Source: Acholeplasmatales bacterium
GTDB taxonomy: Bacteria; Bacillota_I; Bacilli_A; Acholeplasmatales; Anaeroplasmataceae
Assembly (NCBI GenBank): GCA_017542485.1
Contig: JAFXXC010000020.1
Coordinates: 1 to 64,000, forward strand
Direction: 5' to 3'
DNA: 64,000 nucleotides
Shown: one piece after another, positions 54,259-63,826 of the stretch
How the letters are laid out: each line of letters starts with the position of its first letter
Position numbering within the stretch: position 1 is the stretch's first letter
Notes under the pieces: model-generated
Told to the model about the DNA's origin: nothing
Databases searched by the model: none
What the model saw: only the letters and a program-made list of their open reading frames with translations
Made by a program: the position numbers and the translations under genes

Positions 54259-54973
54259 TATACCTACACCACATATTTCATGTATTGATAAATCTAAAAT
54301 AGCAAAAATTGTATTAATGCCTGGTGATCCTTTAAGAGCTAAATATATTGCTCAAAATTATTTAACTGATTTTGAATTATTTACTGATGTAAGAAATATA
54401 TTAGGTTATACAGGATATTATAACGGAAATAAAATATCAGTTATGGGATCTGGAATGGGTATGCCATCAATTGGTATATATTCATATGAATTATTTAGTT
54501 TTTATGATGTAGATACCATAATTAGAATAGGTTCTGCAGGAAGTTATGATGAGAATGTTAATGTATATGATACTCTAATAGTTAAAGATGCATATAGTGA
54601 ATCTAGTTTTGCAAAAGTTGCTTTTAATGATAAATCTAAGATTATGAAGCCTAGTAAATTAATTAATAATAAATTAAAAAAGGCAGCTGATAAACTTGGA
54701 ATTTCATATAAGTATGGTAGAATCCATTCATCTGATGTATTTTATGGAAATGATGCTAATCATTATAAGGATTTAAGAAATAATAAGGGATGTTTAGCTG
54801 TTGAAATGGAATCATTTGCTTTATTTGCTAATGCTAAAGCATTAGGAAAGAATGCAGCATGTTTATTAACTATTTCAGATTCTTTAGTTAATGGTGTTAA
54901 GACAACATCATTAGAAAGAGAGCGTAATTTTAATAATATGATTAAAATTGCTCTAGAATTAGCAAATAATTAA
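54251..54973 (+). CDS. deoD: Purine nucleoside phosphorylase (DeoD type)
   Basis: Hexameric-type purine nucleoside phosphorylase of 240 residues that splits (deoxy)nucleosides into base and (deoxy)ribose-1-phosphate. Phosphate-binding LMPGDPLRAKYIA, GSGMGMPS, IRIGSAGSY, and the substrate-binding EMESFALF with the catalytic Asp in TISDSL are visible. Coupled to deoC upstream. A phosphopentomutase, which would connect the two reactions, is not in this window. Confidence 0.95.
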   Translation: MNNIPTPHISCIDKSKIAKIVLMPGDPLRAKYIAQNYLTDFELFTDVRNILGYTGYYNGNKISVMGSGMGMPSIGIYSYELFSFYDVDTIIRIGSAGSYDENVNVYDTLIVKDAYSESSFAKVAFNDKSKIMKPSKLINNKLKKAADKLGISYKYGRIHSSDVFYGNDANHYKDLRNNKGCLAVEMESFALFANAKALGKNAACLLTISDSLVNGVKTTSLERERNFNNMIKIALELANN

Positions 54974-55098
54974 AAATATATATTATTTGATTATATTTTT
55001 TAATGTTTTCCCAATTATTTGTTTAATTACTAATAATAGTAGAAAAATTATATATTTATATTGTAATTTTTGAGAAAATTTTTATAAAATCTGATAAG

Positions 55099-55126
55099 AA
55101 TTTCCATTATGGAAATTTTTATTTTT
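55099..55126 (+). terminator. Terminator after deoCD
   Basis: AATTTCCA (55099-55106) pairs with TGGAAATT (55110-55117), then a T-rich tail. It lies 125 bases after deoD. Confidence 0.65.
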
Positions 55127-55168
55127 GTATTAAAAATGGTATAACTCATCCGAAAGGAGGAGCCATAA

Positions 55169-55540
55169 ATGTATAATTACTTCATGTTAATGGGAACTGT
55201 ATGTAAGGATATTGAAGTAAAAGAAGTATCAGATGGAAAAAGAGTAGTAAGTTTGATTTTAGCATGTCAAAAGCCTTTTGCTGGAATTGATGGCACAAAG
55301 GGTACAGACTTTTTTAAGATTTCTTTATGGGAATTCTTAGCTGATACTGCAAATGACAATCTAAAGGTGGGATCTAGAGTTGCTGTAAAGGGTAGATTAT
55401 TACCAAATAAGGTTACTTTGGAATCTGGTGCTCAAATCTATAAATATGATCTTATTGGTGAAAGATTGTTTTTCTTTAATAATAATACAGATAGTTTTGA
55501 ACACATTGACAGTTTGCCAAGCGAAGAAGAGAAGGACTAG
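55169..55540 (+). CDS. ssb: Single-stranded DNA-binding protein, short form
   Basis: OB-fold protein of 123 residues: MLMGTVCKDIEVKEVSDGKRVVSL..., FFKISLWEFLADTA and VAVKGRLLPNK match the SSB core. The C-terminus ends SLPSEEEKD, so the usual acidic DDDIPF tip that recruits partner proteins is not present. It may be a SsbB-like paralogue for competence or repair, or a plasmid/phage-derived form, with the main replication SSB elsewhere. Isolated between terminators. Confidence 0.85.
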   Translation: MYNYFMLMGTVCKDIEVKEVSDGKRVVSLILACQKPFAGIDGTKGTDFFKISLWEFLADTANDNLKVGSRVAVKGRLLPNKVTLESGAQIYKYDLIGERLFFFNNNTDSFEHIDSLPSEEEKD

Positions 55541-55558
55541 AAATAGTCTTTCTTTTTT
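55532..55558 (+). terminator. Terminator after ssb
   Basis: GACTA-GAAA-TAGTC (55535-55548) with flanking AAG/TTT pairs, then T-rich. The ssb stop is in the stem. Confidence 0.75.
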
Positions 55559-55639
55559 AATTTATATATACTGAATATTATATATTCAGGCTTGTTTTTT
55601 TTGACATTTATAGGGTATAATGATATATGGGTGATTTTA

Positions 55640-56506
55640 ATGAAGCAATACTTAGATTTATGTAGAACAATTTTAGAAAAAGGAACTAAAAAGGGAGATA
55701 GAACTGGTACTGGTACTATTTCATATTTTGGATATCAAATGAGATTTGATTTAAGTGAAGGATTCCCTTTATTAACTACTAAGAGAGTTCATTTGAAAAG
55801 TATTATTCATGAATTATTATGGTTTATTCAAGGAGATACTAATATAAAATATTTAGTTGATAATGATGTTAGAATTTGGAATGATTGGCCTTTTGCTGAA
55901 TATCAAAAATCTAATGAATATCAAGGTGAAACTATTGAAGAATTTGCTAATAAGATTAAAGAATCTGATGAATTCGCAAAAAAATGGGGTAATTGTGGGC
56001 CAATTTATGGTAAACAATGGAGAAATTTTGGCGGAGTAGATCAGTTAGAAAATTTAATTCATGATATTAAAACAAATCCAAATAGTAGAAGATTAATTAT
56101 TTCTGCATGGAACCCTACTGAGGTACAATCTATGGTTTTACCTCCATGTCATTGTTTTATGCAATTTTATGTAAATGATGGTAAATTATCATGCCAATTA
56201 TATCAAAGATCAGCTGATGTATTTTTAGGAGTTCCTTTTAATATTGCATCATATGCATTATTTACAATGATGATTGCTCAAGTATGTGATTTAAAACCTG
56301 GTGTATTTGTTCATACTTTAGGTGATGCACATATTTATAATAATTTACTTGATCAGGTTAATTTACAGTTAACTAGAGAACCTAGAGAATTACCTATTAT
56401 GAATATTAATCCTAATGTTAAGTCAATTTATGATTTTAAGTATGAGGATTTTGAATTAGTTAATTATAATCCTCATAAGGGCATTAAGGGTAAGGTGAGT
56501 GTTTAA
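55640..56506 (+). CDS. thyA: Thymidylate synthase (ThyA)
   Basis: Makes dTMP from dUMP with methylene-tetrahydrofolate. The ATG at 55640 (MKQYLDLC) follows GGGTGAT; an earlier in-frame TTG lies upstream of the promoter-like region. [13 protein letters not shown], catalytic Cys in [12 protein letters not shown], the [23 protein letters not shown] block and HIYNN are intact over 288 residues. folA starts in the stop codon (TAATG), so dihydrofolate made here is recycled by the next gene. Confidence 0.97.
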   Translation: MKQYLDLCRTILEKGTKKGDRTGTGTISYFGYQMRFDLSEGFPLLTTKRVHLKSIIHELLWFIQGDTNIKYLVDNDVRIWNDWPFAEYQKSNEYQGETIEEFANKIKESDEFAKKWGNCGPIYGKQWRNFGGVDQLENLIHDIKTNPNSRRLIISAWNPTEVQSMVLPPCHCFMQFYVNDGKLSCQLYQRSADVFLGVPFNIASYALFTMMIAQVCDLKPGVFVHTLGDAHIYNNLLDQVNLQLTREPRELPIMNINPNVKSIYDFKYEDFELVNYNPHKGIKGKVSV

Positions 56507-56991
56507 TGATTAATTTAATATGGGCTATGGATAAAAATCAATTAGTTGGTGATGGTGATAGAATTCCATGGCATATAAAAGAAGATTTGTTATATTATAA
56601 GTCTAAAACTAATGGTAAGGTTGTTTTAATGGGTGATACTACTTATTATTCATTAAAAAGTTATTATAAAACTAAGCCATTACCTTATGGAAAAATTTAT
56701 GTTGCAACAATAGATAAAGATTTAGTTATAAATGATGAATTAAATGAAGTAATTATGGTCTATGATTTAATAAGCTTTATTTCAAATTATAAAGATGAAT
56801 TATGGGTATGTGGTGGAGCTACAATTTATAAATTATCATTACCATATGCTGATAGATTATATATATCTTTTGTTAAGGGTGAATATAAGGGTGATAGGTA
56901 TTTCCCTACTATTGATTTTAACAAATATAATAGAACTTGGGAAAATGATACTGATAAGGTATTATATACAGTTTATGAGAAGGTGAAATAA
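56506..56991 (+). CDS. folA: Dihydrofolate reductase
   Basis: Reduces dihydrofolate to tetrahydrofolate. Short family features remain: [15 protein letters not shown] at the start, IPWHIKEDL with the substrate-binding acidic residue, WVCGGATIYKLSLPYADRLYIS and the FPTIDF end block. The NADPH-binding stretch is unusual: VVLMGDTTYYSL replaces the common MGRKTWESI. 161 residues. Coupled to thyA by a 1-base overlap, the classic folate pair. Confidence 0.93.
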   Translation: MINLIWAMDKNQLVGDGDRIPWHIKEDLLYYKSKTNGKVVLMGDTTYYSLKSYYKTKPLPYGKIYVATIDKDLVINDELNEVIMVYDLISFISNYKDELWVCGGATIYKLSLPYADRLYISFVKGEYKGDRYFPTIDFNKYNRTWENDTDKVLYTVYEKVK

Positions 56992-56993
56992 TA

Positions 56994-57800
56994 ATGTTTT
57001 TATTATTTTTAATATTATTGATGACAATTGGATATTCTTTAATGTTTTATTTTGTTATCGATTTAAGTCCATATTATATGTTTTTATGGGTCCCAGTTAG
57101 TTTATTATTAGCTTTAATTACTTTTGTAATAATGGTTTATATATTCTTAGTTATAGGCTATAGAACAAAACCAAATAATAGATTTAAGCATTTTATTTTA
57201 AGAAGTGCTATGAATATATTTTTAAAGTTTTATCATATTAAATTAGAGGTAGTTGGTAAAGAAAATTTACCTAATGATACATATATTATATATTCAAATC
57301 ATAAGTCAAATATGGATCCAATTTTCATTTATTTAGCTACACATTCACATGAGATTACTGCAATTGGTAAACATACATTATTTAAAAATTATTTTATGAA
57401 TTTAATTAGAGGTACTTATGGTGCTTATTCACTTAATCGTGATAATGATAGAGAAGCTGCTAAAACTATTGTTAAGGCTATAGGTGATGCAAAAAATGGA
57501 ATGAGCATTATTATATTCCCTGAAGGTGGAATTAAAACACGTGATGTGGAAGAAATGGTTAATTTAAGAGCTGGTGCTTATAAGGTAGCAACTAAATCTG
57601 GAGTTCAAATAGTTCCATGTGCTATAGTAGGTTCTAGCCAAATTAAAACATTAAAAAGAAGAAAAAGAAAAAATATTACAGTTATATTCTTTAAGCCTAT
57701 TAAAAAGGAAGAATATGCTTCTATGAATACAACTAGTATAGGTTTAATGGTTGAAGATATAATTAATGCTGGTATAAAAAATTATGGAAAAAATGAGTAA
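56994..57800 (+). CDS. 1-acyl-sn-glycerol-3-phosphate acyltransferase-like (PlsC)
   Basis: Membrane acyltransferase of 268 residues. Two N-terminal membrane helices (1-60) lead to the catalytic NHKSNMDP (about 102-109) and the phosphate-binding FPEGGIKTRD (about 178-187), the normal PlsC pattern. It should add the second acyl chain in phosphatidic acid synthesis. Follows folA by 2 bases and overlaps the next small gene by 17, so it is part of the thyA-folA transcript. More canonical than the acyltransferase at 9491-10258. Confidence 0.88.
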   Translation: MFLLFLILLMTIGYSLMFYFVIDLSPYYMFLWVPVSLLLALITFVIMVYIFLVIGYRTKPNNRFKHFILRSAMNIFLKFYHIKLEVVGKENLPNDTYIIYSNHKSNMDPIFIYLATHSHEITAIGKHTLFKNYFMNLIRGTYGAYSLNRDNDREAAKTIVKAIGDAKNGMSIIIFPEGGIKTRDVEEMVNLRAGAYKVATKSGVQIVPCAIVGSSQIKTLKRRKRKNITVIFFKPIKKEEYASMNTTSIGLMVEDIINAGIKNYGKNE

Positions 57801-57996
57801 GAATAAAATTATATTTATTGTTATTACTATAGTTTCGTTTTTAATGCTAGTAGGTGGTGGAATTTTAACAATTATATCTGTAATGATGAATTATGCTAAT
57901 CTTTTATATATTAGTATTCCACTTATTGGTATAAGCTTTATTTCATATATTGTTTTATTCATCATATTAGTTATATTTTTCAAAAAGAAGGAGTGA
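57784..57996 (+). CDS. Small two-helix membrane protein, unknown
   Basis: About 70 residues (67 if ATG 57793 is used): two hydrophobic helices (about 9-31 and 38-62) and a basic end FKKKE. It overlaps the acyltransferase stop and the start of the next gene, so it is translationally coupled on both sides. No family recognised. The tight coupling argues that it is real. Confidence 0.6.
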   Translation: MEKMSKNKIIFIVITIVSFLMLVGGGILTIISVMMNYANLLYISIPLIGISFISYIVLFIILVIFFKKKE

Positions 57997-58544
57997 TGTT
58001 GGTGGTACCAGCACTTAGATACTCATTAATTGGTTTAGCTATAATAATTGTATTAATTGTTTTATATATAGTAGGAATTACTATTTTTAACAAAAGAAGA
58101 TTATTATCTATGAATAATGCTATAAATCAATTATTTAGTGAATATATAAAAGAGAATCCAGATTTTAAGTTTGAGGCTGTTTCAAAAAGAGAATATGATT
58201 ACTTATTTGAAACATATAATTATACTTATTATATTAAGATTGTTCCAAATTTTAATAATCAAGAAATAACTGTTAATAATTCAGTTAAGTGGCAATTAAG
58301 AAAATCGTTTAATGATGAGTCATTAAGGTTTGTAGAAGGTATTGAGCCTTTAATGAGAATGGATATTAATCAAACTAGTAAAAAAATTAAGAAATTATAT
58401 ATTGTATATCCAAATGCTAGATCATTGTTAAAATATATAAATGAGTGTGAAATGGAATTTGTTCATGCTGACACAGATGTCTACGGAACAAATATAATTA
58501 CATATGTTAATTTAAATGAAAATAGGGATTTGTTAGATTTATAA
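57993..58544 (+). CDS. Membrane-anchored protein, unknown
   Basis: About 183 residues with one N-terminal membrane helix (about 7-30) and a soluble domain rich in Asn, Tyr and Lys. AAGGAG lies at 57987-57992, so starts at GTG 57993, ATG 57996, TTG 57999 or GTG 58002 are all possible; the last is best spaced. Features such as YPNARSLLKYINECEM and a nuclease-related-like length give no clear family. Ends in a terminator ahead of mutS2. Confidence 0.6.
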   Translation: MMLVVPALRYSLIGLAIIIVLIVLYIVGITIFNKRRLLSMNNAINQLFSEYIKENPDFKFEAVSKREYDYLFETYNYTYYIKIVPNFNNQEITVNNSVKWQLRKSFNDESLRFVEGIEPLMRMDINQTSKKIKKLYIVYPNARSLLKYINECEMEFVHADTDVYGTNIITYVNLNENRDLLDL

Positions 58545-58557
58545 TCCCTATTTTTTT
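58521..58557 (+). terminator. Terminator before mutS2
   Basis: AATAGGGATT (58521-58530) pairs with AATCCCTATT (58543-58552), then T-run, directly before the mutS2 ribosome site GGAGG. Confidence 0.75.
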
Positions 58558-58570
58558 GGAGGTAGTTTTT

Positions 58571-60889
58571 ATGTATGATTTTAATACATTAGAGTTTAAT
58601 AAAATATTAAGTAATTTAGTTTTATATGCTAAAGGAAGTTATGCTAAAAATCAAATATTAGAAAACAAGCTAGATTATTCTTATGATGAGATAAAAAAGA
58701 GATTAGAAGAGGTTAAAGCAGCAAATGAAGCTATAGTTAAATTTGGTGATTTGCCATATTGTGTTATTACTAATATTAAAGAAAATATTAAAAGAAGCTC
58801 ACAAGGTGGTATATTAAATCCTAATGAATTAAATGATGTTGTTAAGCTTATTGATAATGTTAAGGATGTTATAAACTATCAAAAGGAATTAGAAAGATTA
58901 AAGGCAAATATTACACCTATAAGCATTTATTTTAATAAATTAAGTTTACCTAAAACATTAAAAACTAATATTACTCTTGCAATATCACCATTAGGTGATG
59001 TATTAGATAATGCATCTAGAGAATTATTTACTATTAGAAGAAGTATTAAATCTTTAGAAAATAGGTTAAGAGCAAAATTAAATGAATTATTAGATAGTAA
59101 AATTAATATGTTATCTGAAAGATTAATTGTTGAAAGAAATTTTAGAATGTGTTTACCGGTTAAAATAGAATATAAAAATTCTATAGATGGTATTGTTCAT
59201 GATATTTCATCAAGTAATACAACTTGTTATATAGAGCCTAAAGAAGGATTTGAGATATCAAATCAAATTGAATTATTTAAAGAAAAAGAAAAAAAAGAAA
59301 TAGAATCTATATTAAAAAGCTTAACATTACTTGTTTCAAGTGAAGCAGAGCTATTATTAGATGATATAGATAATTTAACTAATTTAGATGTAATTTATGC
59401 TAAAGCAAATATGGGAATAAAGCATAATTATTCTATTGTTAATGTTAATTTTGAGCCAAAATTTAATATAAAAAGATGTAAACATCCACTTATTGATGAG
59501 GAAAAATGTGTACCAATTGATGTAAATTTAGGTGATAAGTTTAATATTATTGTTATTACTGGTCCTAATACTGGAGGAAAAACAGTAACTTTAAAGACTA
59601 TTGGTTTACTTCATTTAATGGCATATAGTGGAATGATGGTTCCTGCAAAAGATGATTCTAATTTTGGCTATTTTGAAAATATATTAGCAGATATTGGTGA
59701 TGAACAATCTATTGAGCAATCTTTATCTACATTTTCATCTCATTTAACAAGAATAATTAAAATATTGGATTGTTTAAATGATAATACGTTGGTATTATTA
59801 GATGAATTAGGTAGTGGAACTGATCCAAAGGAAGGATCATCACTAGCAATTGCTATTATTGATTATTTAGATAAGAATAATTGTAAGTGTGTTATAACAA
59901 CACATTATAGTGAATTAAAAACATATGCATATAATCGTCGTAATATAATTAATGCATCTGTAGAATTCAATGTTGATACATTAATGCCAACATATAAATT
60001 GATGCTTGGTGTACCTGGTAAGAGTAATGCAATAGAAATTGCTAAAAGACTAGGATTAAAATCTGAAATAATTGATAGATGTAAAGAAGAGATAAATAAT
60101 TATAATTCTGAATCAAGTGAATTAATGGGTAATTTGGAAGAAGAAATTGAGCAATTAAGAAATAAAGAAAGAGAATTTGAGATTAATAATAAAAAGCTTA
60201 ATGATGAAATAGAAGCATTAAGAAAAGAAAAAAATGATATTAGAGCAAAAACTAATAAAATTATTAAAGATTCACAAGATGAGGCAAAAGAAATTATTAA
60301 AAAGGCTCAAGAGGATGCCGATAAGTTAATAAAAGAAATTAAAAATATGAGTAATGAATCTTATAAAGAACATGAATTAATAAATTTACAAACTAAGGCT
60401 AAAAATCTTAATGTTATGGAAAAAGATGATGAAGTATTTGAAGATGAATTACATGTTGGTGATTTTGTTTTTGTTAAGGAATATGAAAAATATGGTACTA
60501 TTTGTGAAATAAAAAAGGATAAGTTCTATGTAAATATTGGTCAATTTAAGATGGGCTTTAAGAAAAATGAATTAAGATTATCTGCTAAACCAAAAGAAAA
60601 ACCAGAAAAGAAAACTAGATTATCTGGATATAATCCAACATCACATGTTGGTTTATCACTTGATTTAAGAGGTAAGAGAGTTGAAGAGGTGGATTATCTA
60701 ATGGATCAATATTTAGATCAGGCTGTATTAGGTAATTTAACTCAAGTATCTATTATACATGGTTTTGGAACTGGTGCAGTAAGAAAAAGAGTACAGGAGT
60801 ATTTAAAGAATCATCCTTCAGTTAAATCATTTAGGTATGGTGGTGAAGGAGAAGGATTAAATGGTGTTACTATTGTATATTTGAAATAG
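58571..60889 (+). CDS. mutS2: Endonuclease MutS2
   Basis: MutS2 of 772 residues, involved in suppressing recombination and rescuing collided ribosomes. No mismatch-recognition domain; the lever/clamp helices come first, then the ATPase with Walker A GPNTGGKT (about 331-338) and Walker B LVLLDELGSGTDPKEG, a long charged coil (about 500-620) and the C-terminal Smr domain with LDLRGKRVEE and HGFGTGAVRKRV. ATG 58571 follows GGAGG; the earlier in-frame TTG lies in that site. Confidence 0.96.
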   Translation: MYDFNTLEFNKILSNLVLYAKGSYAKNQILENKLDYSYDEIKKRLEEVKAANEAIVKFGDLPYCVITNIKENIKRSSQGGILNPNELNDVVKLIDNVKDVINYQKELERLKANITPISIYFNKLSLPKTLKTNITLAISPLGDVLDNASRELFTIRRSIKSLENRLRAKLNELLDSKINMLSERLIVERNFRMCLPVKIEYKNSIDGIVHDISSSNTTCYIEPKEGFEISNQIELFKEKEKKEIESILKSLTLLVSSEAELLLDDIDNLTNLDVIYAKANMGIKHNYSIVNVNFEPKFNIKRCKHPLIDEEKCVPIDVNLGDKFNIIVITGPNTGGKTVTLKTIGLLHLMAYSGMMVPAKDDSNFGYFENILADIGDEQSIEQSLSTFSSHLTRIIKILDCLNDNTLVLLDELGSGTDPKEGSSLAIAIIDYLDKNNCKCVITTHYSELKTYAYNRRNIINASVEFNVDTLMPTYKLMLGVPGKSNAIEIAKRLGLKSEIIDRCKEEINNYNSESSELMGNLEEEIEQLRNKEREFEINNKKLNDEIEALRKEKNDIRAKTNKIIKDSQDEAKEIIKKAQEDADKLIKEIKNMSNESYKEHELINLQTKAKNLNVMEKDDEVFEDELHVGDFVFVKEYEKYGTICEIKKDKFYVNIGQFKMGFKKNELRLSAKPKEKPEKKTRLSGYNPTSHVGLSLDLRGKRVEEVDYLMDQYLDQAVLGNLTQVSIIHGFGTGAVRKRVQEYLKNHPSVKSFRYGGEGEGLNGVTIVYLK

Positions 60890-60898
60890 GGTGTTAAA

Positions 60899-61498
60899 AT
60901 GAAAGCAGCTATTATTTTAAAGGATGCATATTTAGATAATTTTGATAATTGTTATGATATTATTATTGGATGTGATAGAGGTGCACTTCATGCAATTAAT
61001 AATAATATTATCCCTGATATAGCTATAGGAGATTTTGATTCTGTTAATAAAAATGAATATGAATTAATAGAAAATAAAATTAAAAAAATAATTAAACTTA
61101 ATCCAGTTAAGGATGAAAGTGATACTCATGAAGCAATTGAATATGTTAAAAATTATGATTTGATTGAAGTATTAGGTGGCATTTCAGGAAAAAGAATTGA
61201 GCATTTATTTAGTAATATAATTGATTTGGTTAATTATAATAATGTTATTATGAAAGATAAATATTCATTAATTGAGATAATAAATAATAATGATTATTCT
61301 TTTAGAAAAGAATATAAATATGTGTCAATTTTTGCAATAGATGATTCATTAATCTCATTAAAAGGATTTAAATATAATATAAGTGATTATTTATTGAAAA
61401 GAAATGATCCATTATGTTTATCAAATGAAATTATTAATAATCCAAAAATTGATATCAAATCTGGTAAGTTATTAGTAATTTATAGTTATAGTGATTAA
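60899..61498 (+). CDS. thiN: Thiamine pyrophosphokinase
   Basis: Transfers pyrophosphate from ATP to thiamine to give thiamine diphosphate. GCDRGALHAI, PDIAIGDFDSV and the DESDTHEAIEY motif (the KDxTD site) with GGISGKRIEH fit the family, although the C-terminal binding domain is diverged. 199 residues. It follows mutS2 by 9 bases; truB is 19 bases downstream. Confidence 0.92.
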   Translation: MKAAIILKDAYLDNFDNCYDIIIGCDRGALHAINNNIIPDIAIGDFDSVNKNEYELIENKIKKIIKLNPVKDESDTHEAIEYVKNYDLIEVLGGISGKRIEHLFSNIIDLVNYNNVIMKDKYSLIEIINNNDYSFRKEYKYVSIFAIDDSLISLKGFKYNISDYLLKRNDPLCLSNEIINNPKIDIKSGKLLVIYSYSD

Positions 61499-61517
61499 AG
61501 TATAAATAGGTGTTATT

Positions 61518-62369
61518 ATGGATGGCTTTTTATTAGTTGATAAAGAAAAAAATATTACAAGTTTTGGTGTATGTAATAAATTAAAGAAAAAATTTAATAT
61601 TAATAAATGTGGTCATAATGGCACTTTAGATCCAAATACTACTGGTTTAATGATTTGTGCTATAGGAAAAGCGACTAAATTATTGAAGCTAATTAACGAA
61701 CATGATAAAGAATATATCGCAAGAATTGCTTTTGGATGTGATTCTAGTACACTTGATTTTGATGGTGATATTAAATATTATGATTTTAATCCTAGTATGG
61801 ATAAAATAAAAGAGGGATTAGAATATTTAAAAGGGGTAGAAACTCAAATTCCTCCTATGGTATCAAATGTAAAAGTAAATGGGAAAAGATTAAGAGAATA
61901 TCAAAATAAGAATATTGATGTTAATGTTCAAGCTAGAAATGTTAAATTATATGGTTATGAGATATTAGGTGATTTAATTAAGGTTGATAATCATTATGAA
62001 TTAGATGTTAGAGTGTTTGTTAGTAAGGGTTATTATGTTAGAGCGTTAGCAAGAGATTTGGGACAATATTTAGGTACTAAGGCAATTTTACATGAGTTAA
62101 GAAGAACAAAAATAAATAATTACATGGTTAATAATGCTAAAAGAATAGATTATATCAATTATAATGATGTTATTAGTATTTTTGATTTTTTTGATTTGCC
62201 TAAGGTAGAAGTTAATGATTATATTGCCAAATTAGTTAAAAATGGTATAACACTTGATGATAGACAAACAAGAATAAATGGCGTCTTTTATGTTACTAAT
62301 AATTATGATATAATAGCAATATATGAGGAAGTAGAACCTCTTAAATATAAACCGATACTAATTTTATAA
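61518..62369 (+). CDS. truB: tRNA pseudouridine-55 synthase
   Basis: Makes pseudouridine 55 in the T loop of tRNAs. DGFLLVDKEKNITSF at the start, HNGTLDPNTTGLMICAIGKATKL with the catalytic Asp (about 38), and KGYYVRALARDLG are typical. 283 residues. Followed 12 bases later by ribF, the common truB-ribF pair. Confidence 0.95.
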   Translation: MDGFLLVDKEKNITSFGVCNKLKKKFNINKCGHNGTLDPNTTGLMICAIGKATKLLKLINEHDKEYIARIAFGCDSSTLDFDGDIKYYDFNPSMDKIKEGLEYLKGVETQIPPMVSNVKVNGKRLREYQNKNIDVNVQARNVKLYGYEILGDLIKVDNHYELDVRVFVSKGYYVRALARDLGQYLGTKAILHELRRTKINNYMVNNAKRIDYINYNDVISIFDFFDLPKVEVNDYIAKLVKNGITLDDRQTRINGVFYVTNNYDIIAIYEEVEPLKYKPILIL

Positions 62370-62381
62370 GCTGGTGAGATT

Positions 62382-63305
62382 ATGAAATCATTATTTATAA
62401 AAGATAAAAATTTTTTTCCTATTTCTGAAGATATTTGTGCTGCAATAGGAAATTTTGATGGTGTACATTTAGGACATCAAAGGTTAATTGAAGAATGTAA
62501 AAGAGTTTCTAAAGAAAAAGGATATAAAAGTGCATTATTAACTTTTTATCCTCATCCATCTGTTTTTTTAAAGAAGATGGTTAATTATCCTTTAGTAACA
62601 CCACTTGAAATAAAAACTGATGTTGTTTCAAGATTAGGTCTTGATTATTTAATTGTAGTTGAGTTTTCTGATGAGGTAGCAAATATGAGTAAAGAGGAAT
62701 TTATTGCCTCTTTAAAGTTTATGAATATAAAGGCTTGTGTATGTGGATATGATTTTACTTTTGGAAGAAGAGCTGAAGGAACTATTGATGATTTAAAAAA
62801 TGATTTTGAATTTCATGAAGTTAAGAAATATGTGTTTGATAATGTAAGAGTATCAACTACTTATATAAGAGAATTGTTATCTTTAGGTGATGTTAGTGAA
62901 GCAGCAAGATTATTAGGTAGACCACATATAATTAGAGGAAAGGTAAAATTTGGTTCTCAACAAGGAAGAATAATAGGATATCCAACAGCTAATGTTGATT
63001 ATAAGAATGCATTTTTACCTAAAAATGGTGTTTATTTTGTGAATGTATCAATAGGTGGAATCATTTATTTAGGTATGTGTAATATTGGTCATCATCCAAC
63101 TTTTGAGTTTTCTGATGAAATTTTAATGGAAGTTAATATTTTTAATTTTGATGAGGATATTTATGATGAGACAATTGATGTCTTTTTTATAAATAGAATT
63201 AGAGATGAAAAAAGATTCAAAAGTCCTGATGAGTTGAAAAAGCAATTAAGAATTGATAGATCAAAGTGTTTGGAATTAGCAGGAGATATGAATTATACAA
63301 AATAA
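62382..63305 (+). CDS. ribF: Bifunctional riboflavin kinase/FAD synthetase
   Basis: Converts riboflavin to FMN and FAD. The N-terminal adenylyltransferase has GNFDGVHLGHQRLI and the STTYIRELL segment; the C-terminal kinase has GRIIGYPTANV and NGVYFVNV. 307 residues. With the riboswitch-controlled importer ribU at 38982 it forms a salvage route from external riboflavin; no rib biosynthesis genes are in the window. Confidence 0.96.
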   Translation: MKSLFIKDKNFFPISEDICAAIGNFDGVHLGHQRLIEECKRVSKEKGYKSALLTFYPHPSVFLKKMVNYPLVTPLEIKTDVVSRLGLDYLIVVEFSDEVANMSKEEFIASLKFMNIKACVCGYDFTFGRRAEGTIDDLKNDFEFHEVKKYVFDNVRVSTTYIRELLSLGDVSEAARLLGRPHIIRGKVKFGSQQGRIIGYPTANVDYKNAFLPKNGVYFVNVSIGGIIYLGMCNIGHHPTFEFSDEILMEVNIFNFDEDIYDETIDVFFINRIRDEKRFKSPDELKKQLRIDRSKCLELAGDMNYTK

Positions 63306-63317
63306 TTAAAATTATTA

Positions 63318-63434
63318 TTGAAATTATAAAGTATTTATTATAAAATAGCATCGTGCGTTTTACTTGGATTAAGGATTTCCTAAGACCTTTATCTATGTTT
63401 AACGTGAAATTTTAGAAATTAGGAGGATATAATA
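63318..63434 (+). promoter_or_regulatory. rpsO promoter and leader
   Basis: TTGAAA (63318-63323), 17 bases, TAAAAT (63341-63346) start a leader of about 80 bases before rpsO. S15 binds its own leader in several bacteria, and the AAGG...CCTT pairings near 63369-63391 could form such a site, but I cannot define the fold. Ends with AGGAGG. Confidence 0.5.
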
Positions 63435-63704
63435 ATGGCTTTAACAAAGGAAGTAAAGGCTCAATTAGTTAAAGAGTATGGTAAGAATGATAAGGACACT
63501 GGTTCTGTTGAAGTTCAAATTGCTATTTTAACTTATGAGATTAATGAGTTAAATACTCACTTCTCTACTCATATTCATGATTTCCATTCTAAGCGTGGTT
63601 TAATGCGTAAGATTGGTCATAGAAGAAGTCTTTTAAACTATTTAAAGAATGAAGACTTACATAAATATGAAGCTTTAATTGAGAAATTAGGTTTACGTAG
63701 ATAA
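63435..63704 (+). CDS. rpsO: 30S ribosomal protein S15
   Basis: Primary binding protein of 16S rRNA, 89 residues. TGSVEVQIAILTYEINELNTHFSTHIHDFHSKRGLMRKIGHRRSLLNYLK is the family pattern (helices 2-3 and the rRNA-binding His-Asp and Ser residues). GGAGG precedes the ATG. pnp follows after a terminator, the common rpsO-pnp order. Confidence 0.98.
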   Translation: MALTKEVKAQLVKEYGKNDKDTGSVEVQIAILTYEINELNTHFSTHIHDFHSKRGLMRKIGHRRSLLNYLKNEDLHKYEALIEKLGLRR

Positions 63705-63710
63705 TTTTTG

Positions 63711-63742
63711 AAGATATCCAATGATTTGGGTATCTTTTTTTT
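63711..63742 (+). terminator. Terminator after rpsO
   Basis: AAGATATCCA (63711-63720) pairs with TGGGTATCTT (63727-63736), one G-U pair, then T-run. Confidence 0.85.
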
Positions 63743-63762
63743 ATTAATTTAATTTTGTGCTA

Positions 63763-63788
63763 ACATTATTATAAATAATGTGGTATAA
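63763..63788 (+). promoter_or_regulatory. pnp promoter with inverted repeat
   Basis: TATAAT (63783-63788) with extended TGG before it. ACATTATT (63763-63770) and AATAATGT (63774-63781) form a perfect inverted repeat just upstream. The -35 is weak. Confidence 0.55.
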
Positions 63789-63826
63789 TTTCAAATGTTG
63801 AAATTAAAAAATTAAGGAGAATAAAA

